DNA of 64,000 nucleotides from Cryobacterium algoricola (GTDB lineage: Bacteria > Actinomycetota > Actinomycetes > Actinomycetales > Microbacteriaceae), in the NCBI RefSeq assembly GCF_004402485.1, contig NZ_SOFG01000009.1, forward strand, positions 225,439 to 289,438, written 5' to 3'. A program made the position numbers and the translations under genes. Below are positions 42,351-51,280 of this stretch, piece after piece (positions within the stretch are counted from its first letter, which is position 1; every line of letters begins with the position of its first letter). The notes under the pieces are model-generated. The model had not been told where the DNA came from. It worked only from the letters and a program-made list of their open reading frames with translations, and searched no databases.

Positions 42351-43439
42351 TCAGCTGGAGAAGCGAAAGTCGTCCATGCTGTCGACGGAACACGGGGCAT
42401 GCGCAGCAGATGCAGATGCAGGCGCAGGCGCAGGCGCGCTTCCGGACGTCGGAGAAAGGGACGACGACAGGCTGGTTGCCGGCGCGAGGGGGCACAGCAC
42501 ATGATCCGCGCTCGTCACGGCCGGCCAGCCGAGGGCGAGTCCGGGCGCGATCAGCAGCAGCACGATCGCGACCGCTGCAGCGCACGTGGGGAGGCGGCCC
42601 ACAGATTGGCGTGGAGGGAGGAGCCGGCGGACGCGGGCCGCGGCCCCGGTTCCAGCGGCTCCGAGAGCGACGGCCGGCACCGCACGCGGCGGCACGGCTG
42701 CGACGGCCAGGAGCGCCGCCGCGACCGTGAGCCGGTGAGTTCGTGCAGCCGCGACATCGTCGGCTCGAAGTTCGACCAGGCGAGCCGTCTCCCGCGCAGC
42801 CAGCTGGAAAGGCGGGAGCCCGTGAAAGGCCTGCGACAGTGCCACGGAGAATGCCAGGGCGAGGTCGTGCCGCTCAGTGAGGTGCGCGCGCTCATGGGCC
42901 AAAACCGCGATGAGCTCTTCGTCCGTCAGGGCGTGAAGTGCGGCCGTGGTCACGACAGTGCGCCGGTGGATTCCGGGCATGCAGTAGACCGCAGCTTCCG
43001 TGGAATCGAGGATGACGATGTCGCGATCGATGTCCGGGCGACCAACCATGTCCAGAACTCGACGATGTGCATTGCGCTCCCGTGACATTCGGGCGCCCGT
43101 TGAGGCCAGGCCCCAGAAGCAGCGAGTGATGACGGAGCAGGCCAGTAGCGCCCCACCAATACCGACGGCGGCACCGGTCGGAGTCGAATAATGCTGTTGC
43201 AGCGCCATTGCACAAGCCTGGAGGACGTCGATGATGCCCTTTCCGCCCAGGCCGGCGACGGGAATCGCGAAGGACAGGCCGGCGAGGGCCAGCGAGCCCA
43301 CGACCGCGACTGTCAGTGCCTGCCAGGACGCGATAGCGAGCCGGGGCGCACGATCGACCCAGTTCGCGCGCAACAGGAGCCGGGGGACGGCGGCGGAGAG
43401 CGCTATCGCGTACACGGTCAGGGTGATTGCGACAATCAT
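42351..43439 (-). CDS. M56-family membrane metallopeptidase (BlaR1/CopY-type sensor)
   Basis: A 362-residue membrane protease. The zinc motif HExxH is in IAVLAHERAHLTERHD (about 190), with further His and Glu residues after it. About four or five membrane helices surround it. The C-terminal ~40 residues are Pro/Ala/Ser-rich and end in Cys. M56 proteases paired with BlaI repressors cleave the repressor when a signal is sensed; this is family knowledge. It overlaps blaI. The signal here is probably metal or redox stress rather than beta-lactam, from gene context. Confidence 0.88.
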   Translation of the reverse strand: MIVAITLTVYAIALSAAVPRLLLRANWVDRAPRLAIASWQALTVAVVGSLALAGLSFAIPVAGLGGKGIIDVLQACAMALQQHYSTPTGAAVGIGGALLACSVITRCFWGLASTGARMSRERNAHRRVLDMVGRPDIDRDIVILDSTEAAVYCMPGIHRRTVVTTAALHALTDEELIAVLAHERAHLTERHDLALAFSVALSQAFHGLPPFQLAARETARLVELRADDVAAARTHRLTVAAALLAVAAVPPRAVPAVALGAAGTGAAARVRRLLPPRQSVGRLPTCAAAVAIVLLLIAPGLALGWPAVTSADHVLCPLAPATSLSSSLSPTSGSAPAPAPASASAAHAPCSVDSMDDFRFSS

Positions 43440-43801
43440 GACTTCGGCTCGTTGTCCTGCGCGGCGGAAAGTAAACGGCGGAGTTCGGCTGCTTCGTCGT
43501 CGGGCATTTCGTCTACGAAGCCCACGAGTGCTGCCGCCCGGTCGTCGGCGAAGGACAGCGCCTCGCGGATGAGTCCGGACACATAATCGTCCCGGGTGGC
43601 CGCGGGACCATAGCGGAATGCGCGGCCGTCTCTTTCCTTGCTGAGCCAGCCCTTGCGATTGAGGATCTCGGTGACCGTCTGCACGGTGTTGTAGGCAAGC
43701 CCACGATTAAGCCTGTCCAGGATCTCCCGCACCAACAACGGATTCTCGGCCTGCCAGACCTCGTTCATGATCGCGTTTTCCAGATCACCGAACTTAGCCA
43801 T
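43436..43801 (-). CDS. BlaI/MecI-family repressor
   Basis: A 121-residue winged-helix repressor: GDLENAIMNEVWQAENPLLV, then YNTVQTVTEILNRKGWLSKE as recognition region. The cleavage-prone C-terminal dimer helix follows. It is the partner of the overlapping M56 protease. A matching palindrome lies about 70 bases before its start and another upstream of the ccdA operon, so it likely controls both. Confidence 0.92.
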   Translation of the reverse strand: MAKFGDLENAIMNEVWQAENPLLVREILDRLNRGLAYNTVQTVTEILNRKGWLSKERDGRAFRYGPAATRDDYVSGLIREALSFADDRAAALVGFVDEMPDDEAAELRRLLSAAQDNEPKS

Positions 43802-43870
43802 GGTCGAGCCCCTTCACAATTGTCGTGCCTCGCGAACTGACCGGAAAAGGGAGTTCACCTCAACCCTAGT

Positions 43871-43889
43871 CACCTAAGGGAATTAGGCG
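43871..43889. promoter_or_regulatory. BlaI-type operator, blaI promoter copy
   Basis: CACCTAA (43871-43877) and TTAGGCG (43883-43889) form inverted arms around GGGAA. The sequence closely matches the palindrome at 42282-42310. This supports autoregulation of blaI and joint control of the ccdA operon. Confidence 0.75.
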
Positions 43890-43940
43890 CAGTGGGGCCG
43901 CGGAGCGCCGATGACGCTCCGCGGCCTGTCAACGGGCCGG

Positions 43941-44534
43941 TTACAGGGTGGCGAGGATGTCCTGCATCTGCTTGATCTGCGCCGTTTGGTCGGCGATGAT
44001 CTTCGTCGCGAGGGCCTGTGCGTCCGGGTTCTGCCCGTCCTTGAGTTCGACGTGGGCCATGTCGATGGCGCCCTGGTGGTGCTGGATCATCTGCTGGAGG
44101 AAGAGCTTGTCGGCGGCCGGGCCGGTCGCAGCGTCCAGCGCGGCCATGTCCCCATCGGTCATGGAACCGGAGCTCATGTCCATTCCGGGCATGTTCGTGG
44201 AGGTCGCACCCCACGCTGTGACCCAGGAACTCATCATCGTGATCTCCGGCCCTTGGGCCGCCTTGATCTGCTCGGCAAGAGCGGTAACGCGTGGATCGAC
44301 CCCGGTCTTGTCGAGCATGGTTTGGGCCATCGTGATCGCCTGCTGGTGGTGGTCGACCATCGGCATGGCGAACGAGACGTCGGCATCGTTGAACACTGCT
44401 GTCGATGCGGCGGGGGCGGAGGATGCGGATGCGCTGGCGCCGCCGGCCGTGGTGGCGCCGGCCGAGCAGGCGGACAAGGCAATGGCTGCGGCTAGTGCGG
44501 TGGCGGTGAGAAGGGGAATGCGAAGGGAAATCAA
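43941..44534 (-). CDS. DUF305 lipoprotein
   Basis: A 197-residue exported lipoprotein: signal peptide with lipobox LSAC (Cys at about 23), then two ferritin-like DUF305 halves with MVDHHQQAITMAQTMLD and MIQHHQGAIDMAHVEL. A Met-rich link (NMPGMDMSSGSM) suggests copper binding. DUF305 proteins commonly accompany copper resistance genes. It lies just outside the operator of blaI and is transcribed in the same direction. Confidence 0.92.
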   Translation of the reverse strand: MISLRIPLLTATALAAAIALSACSAGATTAGGASASASSAPAASTAVFNDADVSFAMPMVDHHQQAITMAQTMLDKTGVDPRVTALAEQIKAAQGPEITMMSSWVTAWGATSTNMPGMDMSSGSMTDGDMAALDAATGPAADKLFLQQMIQHHQGAIDMAHVELKDGQNPDAQALATKIIADQTAQIKQMQDILATL

Positions 44535-44688
44535 GGGGAGTCCAATCTGTCAAACAAGGGGTTGTGATTGTCGTCTGCGGAAGAAGATCCGGAGACGGCG
44601 AGCGTGCTCGCGGGTGAAGCGAGACACGGAAATCGCTGGAACGGCGAGAGTCCGCCGCACCACGGGGAGGCTCACAGCCGGTTGTTGA

Positions 44689-45171
44689 TCAGACGCGGCT
44701 AATCGACAGGGCCGTCAGCGAGGGCGGTCGTTGTGGAGGGAGGCGCAGCGAGAGAGGGGGTGCTGCGCGCACGGCGGTGCGCTGGAGAACGAGGGTAATC
44801 GCGTGCTGGGCGACAGGATTCGGGGAGTGCGCGATGAGTCCGGCAGCACACGCGGACCCTGCCATGAGGCAATCGACGGCACACATGCCGAGACAAGTCG
44901 ACGGCAGGTGAGACGTTCCTGACGCAGATGCACTGGAAATCGAGGCGAACGGCAGTTCGAATTCCGACCCCCCTGCACTGAGGACTGAAATGTTCGACTG
45001 CGCGTGAGACCTGGCGTGGGAATGCGGCGAGGCTTCGGATTCTGCCGCCGTCCCTGCATGCATCGCTACCAATCCGAAAACGATGGCTGCAAGAGAGAGG
45101 ATTCCGACGAGCGAACGACGCAGTTGCGCGGCGGCTGTGAACGCGCGACTGCACGGCTGAGCTTCCACCAC
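44689..45171 (-). CDS. DUF6153-like secreted/membrane protein
   Basis: A 160-residue protein with an N-terminal hydrophobic segment (SLVGILSLAAIVFGLVAMHA) followed by a His-rich stretch (SPHSHARSHAQS) and several Cys and Met residues. These features suit actinobacterial DUF6153 proteins linked to copper genes. I chose the GTG at 45171 with AAAGGGA upstream; the open frame runs to 45393. It is divergent from the CopB-like ATPase across the CsoR-type operator. Family assignment is moderate. Confidence 0.65.
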   Translation of the reverse strand: MVEAQPCSRAFTAAAQLRRSLVGILSLAAIVFGLVAMHAGTAAESEASPHSHARSHAQSNISVLSAGGSEFELPFASISSASASGTSHLPSTCLGMCAVDCLMAGSACAAGLIAHSPNPVAQHAITLVLQRTAVRAAPPLSLRLPPQRPPSLTALSISRV

Positions 45172-45294
45172 GGCGTTCCCTTTCTTCCCCTGCCGTCCGC
45201 AGGCGGCAATGCTCACACTGTAGTCAACGGATGCTCCGCGCGGTCTGAGAGGGCCGACCTTGTTCGACGACGAACAGCCGGAGGTCGCCATCCT

Positions 45295-45317
45295 CTTATA
45301 CCTAGGGGGGGTATAAG
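45295..45317. promoter_or_regulatory. CsoR-type copper operator
   Basis: CTTATACC (45295-45302) and GGGTATAAG (45309-45317) frame TAGGGG. The TATACC-N6-GGTATA arrangement matches known CsoR operators. It lies between the divergent DUF6153-like gene and the ATPase gene. No CsoR gene is in the window. Confidence 0.8.
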
Positions 45318-45383
45318 CTGATGATGTAGGCATCGAGAAACACAGTGTCGAGCACCAGCAATTTCCTCGAGAGGATCGTTCAT

Positions 45384-47477
45384 ATGAGCCCATCGACTGA
45401 GACCAGGATCATGCATGAGCATGCGGCAGCCACGACCACGACGAGGCAAGACGCCATGGGGCACGGCGGCGGCGGCCATGGCGCCATGACAATGGGGACC
45501 ATGATCCGGGATATGCGCAACCGGTTCCTGGTGGCCGCGATCCTGTCCGTTCCAATCACTCTTATATCGCCGATCGGCCGCGAAGTTATTGGGTTCACGC
45601 TTCCGGCACCCTTTGGGCTCCGTGACGACATAGCGGCCCTGATCCTGTCACTGCCGGTGATCTTCTACTCCGCATGGATCTTCTTCGACGGCGCCTACCG
45701 GGCGCTGCGGGCGAGAACGCTCGACATGATGGTGCTTGTGGCCGTCGGCGTCGGAGCGGGCTGGCTCTATAGCGTCGTCGTCACCCTGACCGGAGGGGGC
45801 GACGTCTTCTATGAGGCTGCCACCGTGCTGGCCAGTTTTGTGTTGCTCGGGCACTGGGTCGAGATGCGCGCGCGGGGCGGCACGAATGACGCCGTCCGTA
45901 CCCTGCTCGAGCTTGCCCCTTCTCAGGCCTTCGTGATCCGGGACGGCGAACCCGTGGAAATTCCCACGGCAGACGTTGTTCCAGGCGACCTGATGCTCGT
46001 GCGCCCGGGATCCAAGGTCCCCAGCGACGGCACGGTCGAGTCCGGTGATTCGGATATCGATGAGTCCATGGTCACGGGGGAGAGTCTTCCCGTGGCCAAG
46101 ACGGCCGGTTCCACGGTGATCGGCGCGACCGTGAACACCACGGGCACCCTCCGGGTCCGGGCGACAAAGGTGGGCGCGGACACCGCACTGGCCCAGATCG
46201 TCGCGCTTGTGCAGGAGGCGCAGAATTCCAAGGCTCCCGGGCAGCGATTGGCCGACCGGGCGGCGTTCTGGCTGGTACTGGTGGCGCTGATCGGCGGAAT
46301 CGTGACCCTGGCAGTGTGGCTGCTGGCGGGCGCAACCGTGCCGGCGGCGATGCTGTTCGCGATCACCGTTGTCGTCATCACGTGCCCGGATGCGCTCGGG
46401 CTGGCGACCCCGACGGCGATCATGGTCGGGACGGGACTGGGCGCCAAGCGCGGCGTCTTGTTCAAGACCGCGACGGCGCTCGAAACGGCCGCACGGATCG
46501 ACACCGTCGTGATGGACAAGACCGGCACCCTCACCCAGGGCAAGCCGGAAGTCACTGACTTCGTCGCAATCGGCATGGACGAAGACGAGCTGCTCGGACT
46601 CGTTGCCGCTGTGGAGCGCGAGTCGGAACATCCGCTTGCCGCTGCGGTGGTCAGCTTCGCCGCTGGTCGGGGTGTGACCGTAGGCGACGCCGTCGACTTC
46701 GACAACGTACCCGGGCACGGGGCCGGCGCCACCGTGAGCGGGCACCGCGTGCTGGTCGGCAACCGCAAATTAATGCTCGCCCAAGGCGTCGATATCCAAC
46801 CGGCGACCGCGCAGCGTGAGGCCCTGGCGTCGACCGGGCGCACCGCGGTCCTGCTGGCCGTGGACGGTAAGGTGGCCGGAGTCGTGGCTTTGGCAGATGC
46901 TGTGCGCCCGACTGCGGCGGCAGCCGTCGCGGCCATGCATGACGCGGGAATCCAGGTCGTCATGCTTACCGGAGACAACGAAGCCACCGCCGCACGCATT
47001 GCCTCCCAGCTCGGGATCGATACCGTGATCGCGGAGGTCCTACCCGAAGATAAGTCCGCGAAGATCACGGAGCTCCAGGTTGCAGGCAAGAGGGTGGCCA
47101 TGGTCGGCGACGGTGTCAATGACGCCCCGGCGCTGGCACGGGCCGATCTGGGGATCGCCATCGGGGCAGGCACCGACGTCGCCATCGAGACGGCGGACGT
47201 CGTGCTGATGCGGTCAGATCCGTTGGACGTCCCGGTCGCGCTGCGCATCGGAAAGGGAACCGTTCGGAAGATGCGGCAGAACCTCGGCTGGGCGATCGGG
47301 TACAACGCCATCGCCCTGCCGATCGCGGCTGGCGTTTTCTTCCCCGCCTTCGGAATCCGGCTCAGCCCCGAGATCGCGGCGCTCTCGATGTCCGGCTCCA
47401 GTGTGATCGTCGCCGTCAACGCGCTGATGCTGAAGCGCCTTCGCCTGCCACGAGACATCGAGGTCACACGCGACTGA
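45384..47477 (+). CDS. copB: CopB-like copper P-type ATPase
   Basis: A 697-residue P1B-type ATPase with a His/Met/Gly-rich start ([23 protein letters not shown]) in place of an HMA domain. [29 protein letters not shown] and [10 protein letters not shown] are intact. The sixth-helix motif reads [14 protein letters not shown], with Asp where CopB proteins usually have His. I chose the ATG at 45384 over the GTG at 45345, with GAGAGG upstream. It likely exports copper (or silver), helped by the CsoR-type operator upstream. Confidence 0.9.
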   Translation: MSPSTETRIMHEHAAATTTTRQDAMGHGGGGHGAMTMGTMIRDMRNRFLVAAILSVPITLISPIGREVIGFTLPAPFGLRDDIAALILSLPVIFYSAWIFFDGAYRALRARTLDMMVLVAVGVGAGWLYSVVVTLTGGGDVFYEAATVLASFVLLGHWVEMRARGGTNDAVRTLLELAPSQAFVIRDGEPVEIPTADVVPGDLMLVRPGSKVPSDGTVESGDSDIDESMVTGESLPVAKTAGSTVIGATVNTTGTLRVRATKVGADTALAQIVALVQEAQNSKAPGQRLADRAAFWLVLVALIGGIVTLAVWLLAGATVPAAMLFAITVVVITCPDALGLATPTAIMVGTGLGAKRGVLFKTATALETAARIDTVVMDKTGTLTQGKPEVTDFVAIGMDEDELLGLVAAVERESEHPLAAAVVSFAAGRGVTVGDAVDFDNVPGHGAGATVSGHRVLVGNRKLMLAQGVDIQPATAQREALASTGRTAVLLAVDGKVAGVVALADAVRPTAAAAVAAMHDAGIQVVMLTGDNEATAARIASQLGIDTVIAEVLPEDKSAKITELQVAGKRVAMVGDGVNDAPALARADLGIAIGAGTDVAIETADVVLMRSDPLDVPVALRIGKGTVRKMRQNLGWAIGYNAIALPIAAGVFFPAFGIRLSPEIAALSMSGSSVIVAVNALMLKRLRLPRDIEVTRD

Positions 47478-47483
47478 CCGGAG

Positions 47484-48848
47484 TCAGAGCGGTCGGGCCG
47501 TTCCTGGCAGCCGAATGGTGATCGTCGTCCCCGTTCCCGGCACGGATGTCGCATCGACGGTGCCACCGTGTCCGGTGACGAGTTCGCGGACCAGGGCGAG
47601 GCCGATACCCGACCCGGACACGTGTGCCGAGTCCCGACCGCGCCAGAGCCGGTCGAAGATGCGCGGGAGCTCGTCGGCGGCGATGCCGGGGCCGGTATCG
47701 CCGACAGCCAGTACCGCCCGGCCGTCGTCGATCGCCACGGCTACGGTCACGCAATCGCCCGGCCGGCAGTACCGGGCGGTGTTGGCAAGAAGGTTGCCGA
47801 CGGCCTGGTGCAACCGGTCGGCGTCTGCACGCACCCAGGCCGAACCGGACGGCTCCGGGGTGACAGTGAGGCCGGCAGCCCGCAGCCGCGGCTCCCATTC
47901 GGCCAGAGCGTCGCGGGCGACTTGGGCGAGGTCGACGGTGGCCAGGTGCAGTGAGAGTCCTGCCGTCTCGACGGCCGACAGTTCGGCCAGGTCCGCGACG
48001 ATGCGTCCCAGCCGAAGCGACTGGTCATGCAGCCCCGCGAGGCTTTCGGGTGTCGGCTCCACGAGGCCGTCGCGCAGTTCTTCGAGCCCGGCCTGCAGGG
48101 CCGCGAGCGGAGTGCGCAACTCATGGGCCACATCCGCGGTGAGAGTGCGCCGATCACGATCGGAGCGGACGACCGCGTCGGCCATGCCATTGAACGCGGA
48201 GGCCAGCTCGCCGAGCTCACCCGGAGCCGGCCCGGTGGCCCGAGCCTGCCGGTCACCGGTCGTGAACGACCGGGCGGCATCCGTCATGGCCCGGATCGGG
48301 CGCACGAGCAGCCGAGTGGCAAACCAGCTCGCGCCGAGCGCGATCACGAGGGCGACGACGGCGGCGACGGCGATCCATGACCAGGTGACGTCGAACACGG
48401 TAGTCCCGGCCATCATGAAGAACGTCATCCGAACCGTGCCGACCTGGGCGCCGTCGACCATGACCGGTGCCGAGGCCACGGTCTGGCCCATCGCCGACCC
48501 CATCCCCAGGCCCTGCCCGTCGGCGCTGCCGCCCATCATTCCACCGCTCGACTGGATCGGCGTACCCGTCATGTCCACCACCGTAAGACCGGCGGATGCG
48601 GCATCACCGATTGCGCGGGTGCGGCCCAGGTCCGCTGTCGCCCAGTCTCCGGCCGATAGATAAGCATCGGCGGCTGCTGCGGCCGCGGAGTCCGCGATCT
48701 GCTGGCGGTCGGCCTGCTGCGTGACGTGCACGCCCCGATCCACGCCGACCAGGGCGGCGACGCTGAGTACGAGCACCGACGACACGGCCACGAGCGCGAA
48801 CGCGAGCAGGAGCCGGCGTCCCAGCGAGCCGAGGCCCAGGACCCTCAT
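47484..48848 (-). CDS. Sensor histidine kinase, Met-rich sensor
   Basis: A 454-residue kinase. Two membrane helices (about 12-34 and 155-178) flank an extracytoplasmic sensor with SSGGMMGGSADGQGLGMGS and a later MTFFMMAG; these methionines could bind copper. HAMP, the phospho-accepting VAHELRTPLAALQ (about 240), and the ATPase motifs NLLANTARY, GDTGPGIA and GSGIGLALV follow. It converges on copB with a six-base gap and overlaps its response regulator. Confidence 0.92.
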   Translation of the reverse strand: MRVLGLGSLGRRLLLAFALVAVSSVLVLSVAALVGVDRGVHVTQQADRQQIADSAAAAAADAYLSAGDWATADLGRTRAIGDAASAGLTVVDMTGTPIQSSGGMMGGSADGQGLGMGSAMGQTVASAPVMVDGAQVGTVRMTFFMMAGTTVFDVTWSWIAVAAVVALVIALGASWFATRLLVRPIRAMTDAARSFTTGDRQARATGPAPGELGELASAFNGMADAVVRSDRDRRTLTADVAHELRTPLAALQAGLEELRDGLVEPTPESLAGLHDQSLRLGRIVADLAELSAVETAGLSLHLATVDLAQVARDALAEWEPRLRAAGLTVTPEPSGSAWVRADADRLHQAVGNLLANTARYCRPGDCVTVAVAIDDGRAVLAVGDTGPGIAADELPRIFDRLWRGRDSAHVSGSGIGLALVRELVTGHGGTVDATSVPGTGTTITIRLPGTARPL

Positions 48849-49534
48849 GACGGCTCATCCTGACGGAGCGCAAGACGATAGCCGACGCCGAGGACCGTCT
48901 CGATGATATCGGCGCCGCCCGGCCCGAGCTTGTGGCGGAGGTTCTTGATGTGCGAGTCAATGGTTCGCTCATACCCGGCGTATTCGTAGCCGCGCACCCC
49001 GTTCACCAGCTCATACCGCGAGTACACCCGCCCAGGAGCGGTCGAGACCGCCGCGAGGAGTCCCCATTCGGTGGGAGTCAGGTCGAGCGCGGTGCCGTCG
49101 AGCCACGCCTGGTGGGCACTGTCATCGATTCGCAATCGCCGGCCGCCGAAGCTCGTCGGTCCCGTCGTGGTCGTCGAACCGCCGTACCGATGTAACACGG
49201 CCTGCACGCGCAGCACGACCTCGTGGGGGCTGAACGGCTTCGTCACATAGTCGTCGGCGCCGAGGTCCAGCCCCTGGATGCGGTCCTCCGTTGTGCTGCG
49301 CGCCGTGAGAACGATCACCGGAAGGGTGCCGAGAGTGTGGATTTCCCGGAGGATGTCGGTTCCGTCGATATCGGGAAGGCCCAGATCGAGGAGCACCAGC
49401 TCGCACGCGGACAGGAGGCGCAGTGCCTCCGCACCGGACATGGCCGTGAGCACCGCGAATCCGGCTCGTTCGAGGTAACGGCGGAGGATGTCGCGGATGT
49501 CACGCTCGTCCTCGACGACCAGCACGGTGGGCAT
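48845..49534 (-). CDS. OmpR-family response regulator
   Basis: A 229-residue regulator. The receiver has the phospho-acceptor Asp in LVLLDLGLPDIDG (about 52), DDYVTKPFSPHE with the conserved Lys, and the ERTIDSHIKNLRHKLGPGG winged-helix recognition part at the C-terminus. It overlaps the kinase start and is divergent from the secreted cupredoxin gene at 49682, a likely target along with itself. Confidence 0.94.
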   Translation of the reverse strand: MPTVLVVEDERDIRDILRRYLERAGFAVLTAMSGAEALRLLSACELVLLDLGLPDIDGTDILREIHTLGTLPVIVLTARSTTEDRIQGLDLGADDYVTKPFSPHEVVLRVQAVLHRYGGSTTTTGPTSFGGRRLRIDDSAHQAWLDGTALDLTPTEWGLLAAVSTAPGRVYSRYELVNGVRGYEYAGYERTIDSHIKNLRHKLGPGGADIIETVLGVGYRLALRQDEPS

Positions 49535-49681
49535 ACCTCACCCTAACGCCCGTGTTTCAGGCAAGACTCTGTCCCCGCAAACCTCCACACCATCTCCACA
49601 CGCACGCCAGCCCATCTGCACACCGGACACGCAGAGTGGGGAACATCAGCCCACTCGCTGACTCGATGGAGGAGAAACACC

Positions 49682-50281
49682 ATGCGCAGGAGCACACTCA
49701 TCGTCACTGGGATCGCCGGCGCGGTCGCGACGATTATCGGTCTCACCGGGCTGTCCGTCGGTGCCGTGAGTGCCATGAACGGCAGCGTTCCAGATTTCGG
49801 TTCGGCGACCGGACCGTCGTGCACAACACCACAGCTTGGCGGCACCGTCGTGAACGTGTCGCTGCGGAACATGGGCGGTTCCATGATGGGGGGCGACAAC
49901 GGGATGATGGGCGGCATCACCGGGTACGGAATGATGCCCCGCGGGGCCATGAGCCTCAGCCTGGACCGGTCGAGCGTCAGTTCAGGAGCCGTCTCCTTCC
50001 TCGCCACCAACGACGGCAGCATCAGCCACGAGCTCGTCATCCTTCCGCTCGCGGCTTCGCAGGTCGCGGGAAGCCGGTCGGTCTCCGGTGGGAGCAAAGT
50101 CGACGAAACCGCCAGCCTCGGCGAGGCCTCCGCCACGTGCAACGCCGGTGAAGGTACCGGTATCGCCGCGGGCAGCGCCGGCTGGGTGACCCTCGACCTC
50201 GCACCTGGACGCTACGAAGTCGTCTGCAACCTCCCGGGTCACTACGCCGCCGGAATGTATCGGGAACTGACCGTGACCTGA
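49682..50281 (+). CDS. Secreted cupredoxin (sulfocyanin-like)
   Basis: A 199-residue exported or membrane-anchored blue-copper-like protein. It has an N-terminal membrane segment (about 5-30), a Met/Gly-rich stretch (MGGSMMGGDNGMMGG), and a cupredoxin fold with copper ligands His in ISHELVILP and Cys-x4-His-x4-Met in VVCNLPGHYAAGMYREL. GGAGGAG precedes the ATG. It may bind surplus copper or carry electrons. Confidence 0.9.
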   Translation: MRRSTLIVTGIAGAVATIIGLTGLSVGAVSAMNGSVPDFGSATGPSCTTPQLGGTVVNVSLRNMGGSMMGGDNGMMGGITGYGMMPRGAMSLSLDRSSVSSGAVSFLATNDGSISHELVILPLAASQVAGSRSVSGGSKVDETASLGEASATCNAGEGTGIAAGSAGWVTLDLAPGRYEVVCNLPGHYAAGMYRELTVT

Positions 50282-50350
50282 CAGCGACGGGTCCAGCAGG
50301 ATCCCCAGCACTTCCCAAGCAATCGAAACCAACCAAACGAAGGAGACAAA

Positions 50351-50650
50351 ATGATGTGGGGCAACGGAATGAACATGGTGTGGGGTTGGCCGTTTGGAAT
50401 CCTGGTCATCGCTGGCATAGTGCTACTGATCATTTGGGCAGTCCGATCTGCTGGCGCCTCGGCACAGGGCAACGATCAGCAGGTGGCACCATTATCCCCC
50501 GCAGGAGTGGTGCAGCCGAGCAAGGCTCGTCAGATTCTGGACGAGCGCTTCGCCGCCGGCCACGTGACCGCAGAACAATATCGCGCACAACTGAAGGTGC
50601 TCGGCATTCCGTCGGGCGGAGTTGACGACGGCAATAGTAGGGAGAGCTAA
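50351..50650 (+). CDS. SHOCT-domain small membrane protein
   Basis: A 99-residue protein with a Met/Asn/Trp start (MMWGNGMNMVWGW), one membrane helix (about 13-34) and a SHOCT motif (ARQILDERFAAGHVTAEQYR). It resembles the protein encoded at 38858-39100. AAACGAAGGAG precedes the ATG. It is probably co-transcribed with the cupredoxin gene. Confidence 0.88.
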   Translation: MMWGNGMNMVWGWPFGILVIAGIVLLIIWAVRSAGASAQGNDQQVAPLSPAGVVQPSKARQILDERFAAGHVTAEQYRAQLKVLGIPSGGVDDGNSRES

Positions 50651-50807
50651 ACAAAATCAGGCCACGCCCCTCGGTGGGCATTCAGACGGCTGCATATTGT
50701 CGCGCCGCCGAGTGGTCTACGCCAGCGAACTGGCCGACTGCGACGATCTTGACGCTGGGGGATCCGAGGCCCCCGACCTACGGTGAAAGCGTTGTTGACG
50801 ACTTGAT

Positions 50808-50842
50808 GCGCTCACGTCTATTCACCGTTTATTGACTCCAGA
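50808..50842. repeat. Integrase-arm-like repeat, copy 3
   Basis: GCGCTCACGTCTATTCACCG followed by TTTATTGACTCCAGA. It aligns with the copies at 36382, 36833 and 51249. Confidence 0.5.
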
Positions 50843-50965
50843 TCGGCCCAGACCAATCGAGACCTGGCGATAAATGAAACCCAGCAAGAACAAGAAACCC
50901 TGATCGAAACGACAACAATCTATATTGCTCCAGTCGATCGCGAACGCGAGTATCACTCCGACCGG

Positions 50966-51002
50966 ATCCGTCGGTCCCGGGTTCAAGTCCCGGCCGCCCT
51001 AC
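50966..51002. repeat. 37-bp tRNA 3'-end-like core, right copy (att-like)
   Basis: Identical over 37 bases to 36550-36586 and in the same orientation, 14,416 bp away. It holds the T-arm and acceptor 3' end of a tRNA without a 5' half. Confidence 0.75.
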
Positions 51003-51248
51003 TGAAGAGTGTCTTTTGACCAAGATTTTTAGTTTGGTCGTTTCTCACGAGACTTGAGTAAATAGTGAAGAGGACTCGACTCGGCGTCTCGCAGGGGAAG
51101 GAGAACAACCGTCTGACCACCACTTAATGTGTCTCGGTTGGAGGGGACGAGCCCGGTACTGCGAACGGTCATGGGTTCAAGTGAGGTGTGGCCTCGAAAA
51201 TGCGCTCTGATCTGTACGTTTCTAGAGCTCTGGCCTGTGGCACTAGAT

Positions 51249-51280
51249 GCCGCTCACTTTTATCCACCCCTTATTCGCCT
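51249..51280. repeat. Integrase-arm-like repeat, copy 4
   Basis: GCCGCTCACTTTTATCCACC followed by CCTTATTCGCCT. It closes the right flank repeat, as copy 2 closes the left. Confidence 0.5.

Larger units (their letters stand above)
50802..51280. repeat. Right flank repeat of the metal/redox island
   Basis: This gene-free stretch matches 36376-36868 in blocks: an arm-like motif at each end, the identical 37-bp tRNA-like core, and a long partly matching section after the core. The part between the first arm motif and the core is unrelated to the left copy. Confidence 0.65.

Noticed and set aside
42286..42585. Small frame between ccdA and the M56 gene
   Set aside because: It overlaps the operator and the M56 coding region in another frame and has no support.
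50900..51010. Complete tRNA gene at the right core
   Set aside because: Same reason: only the 3' end is present.
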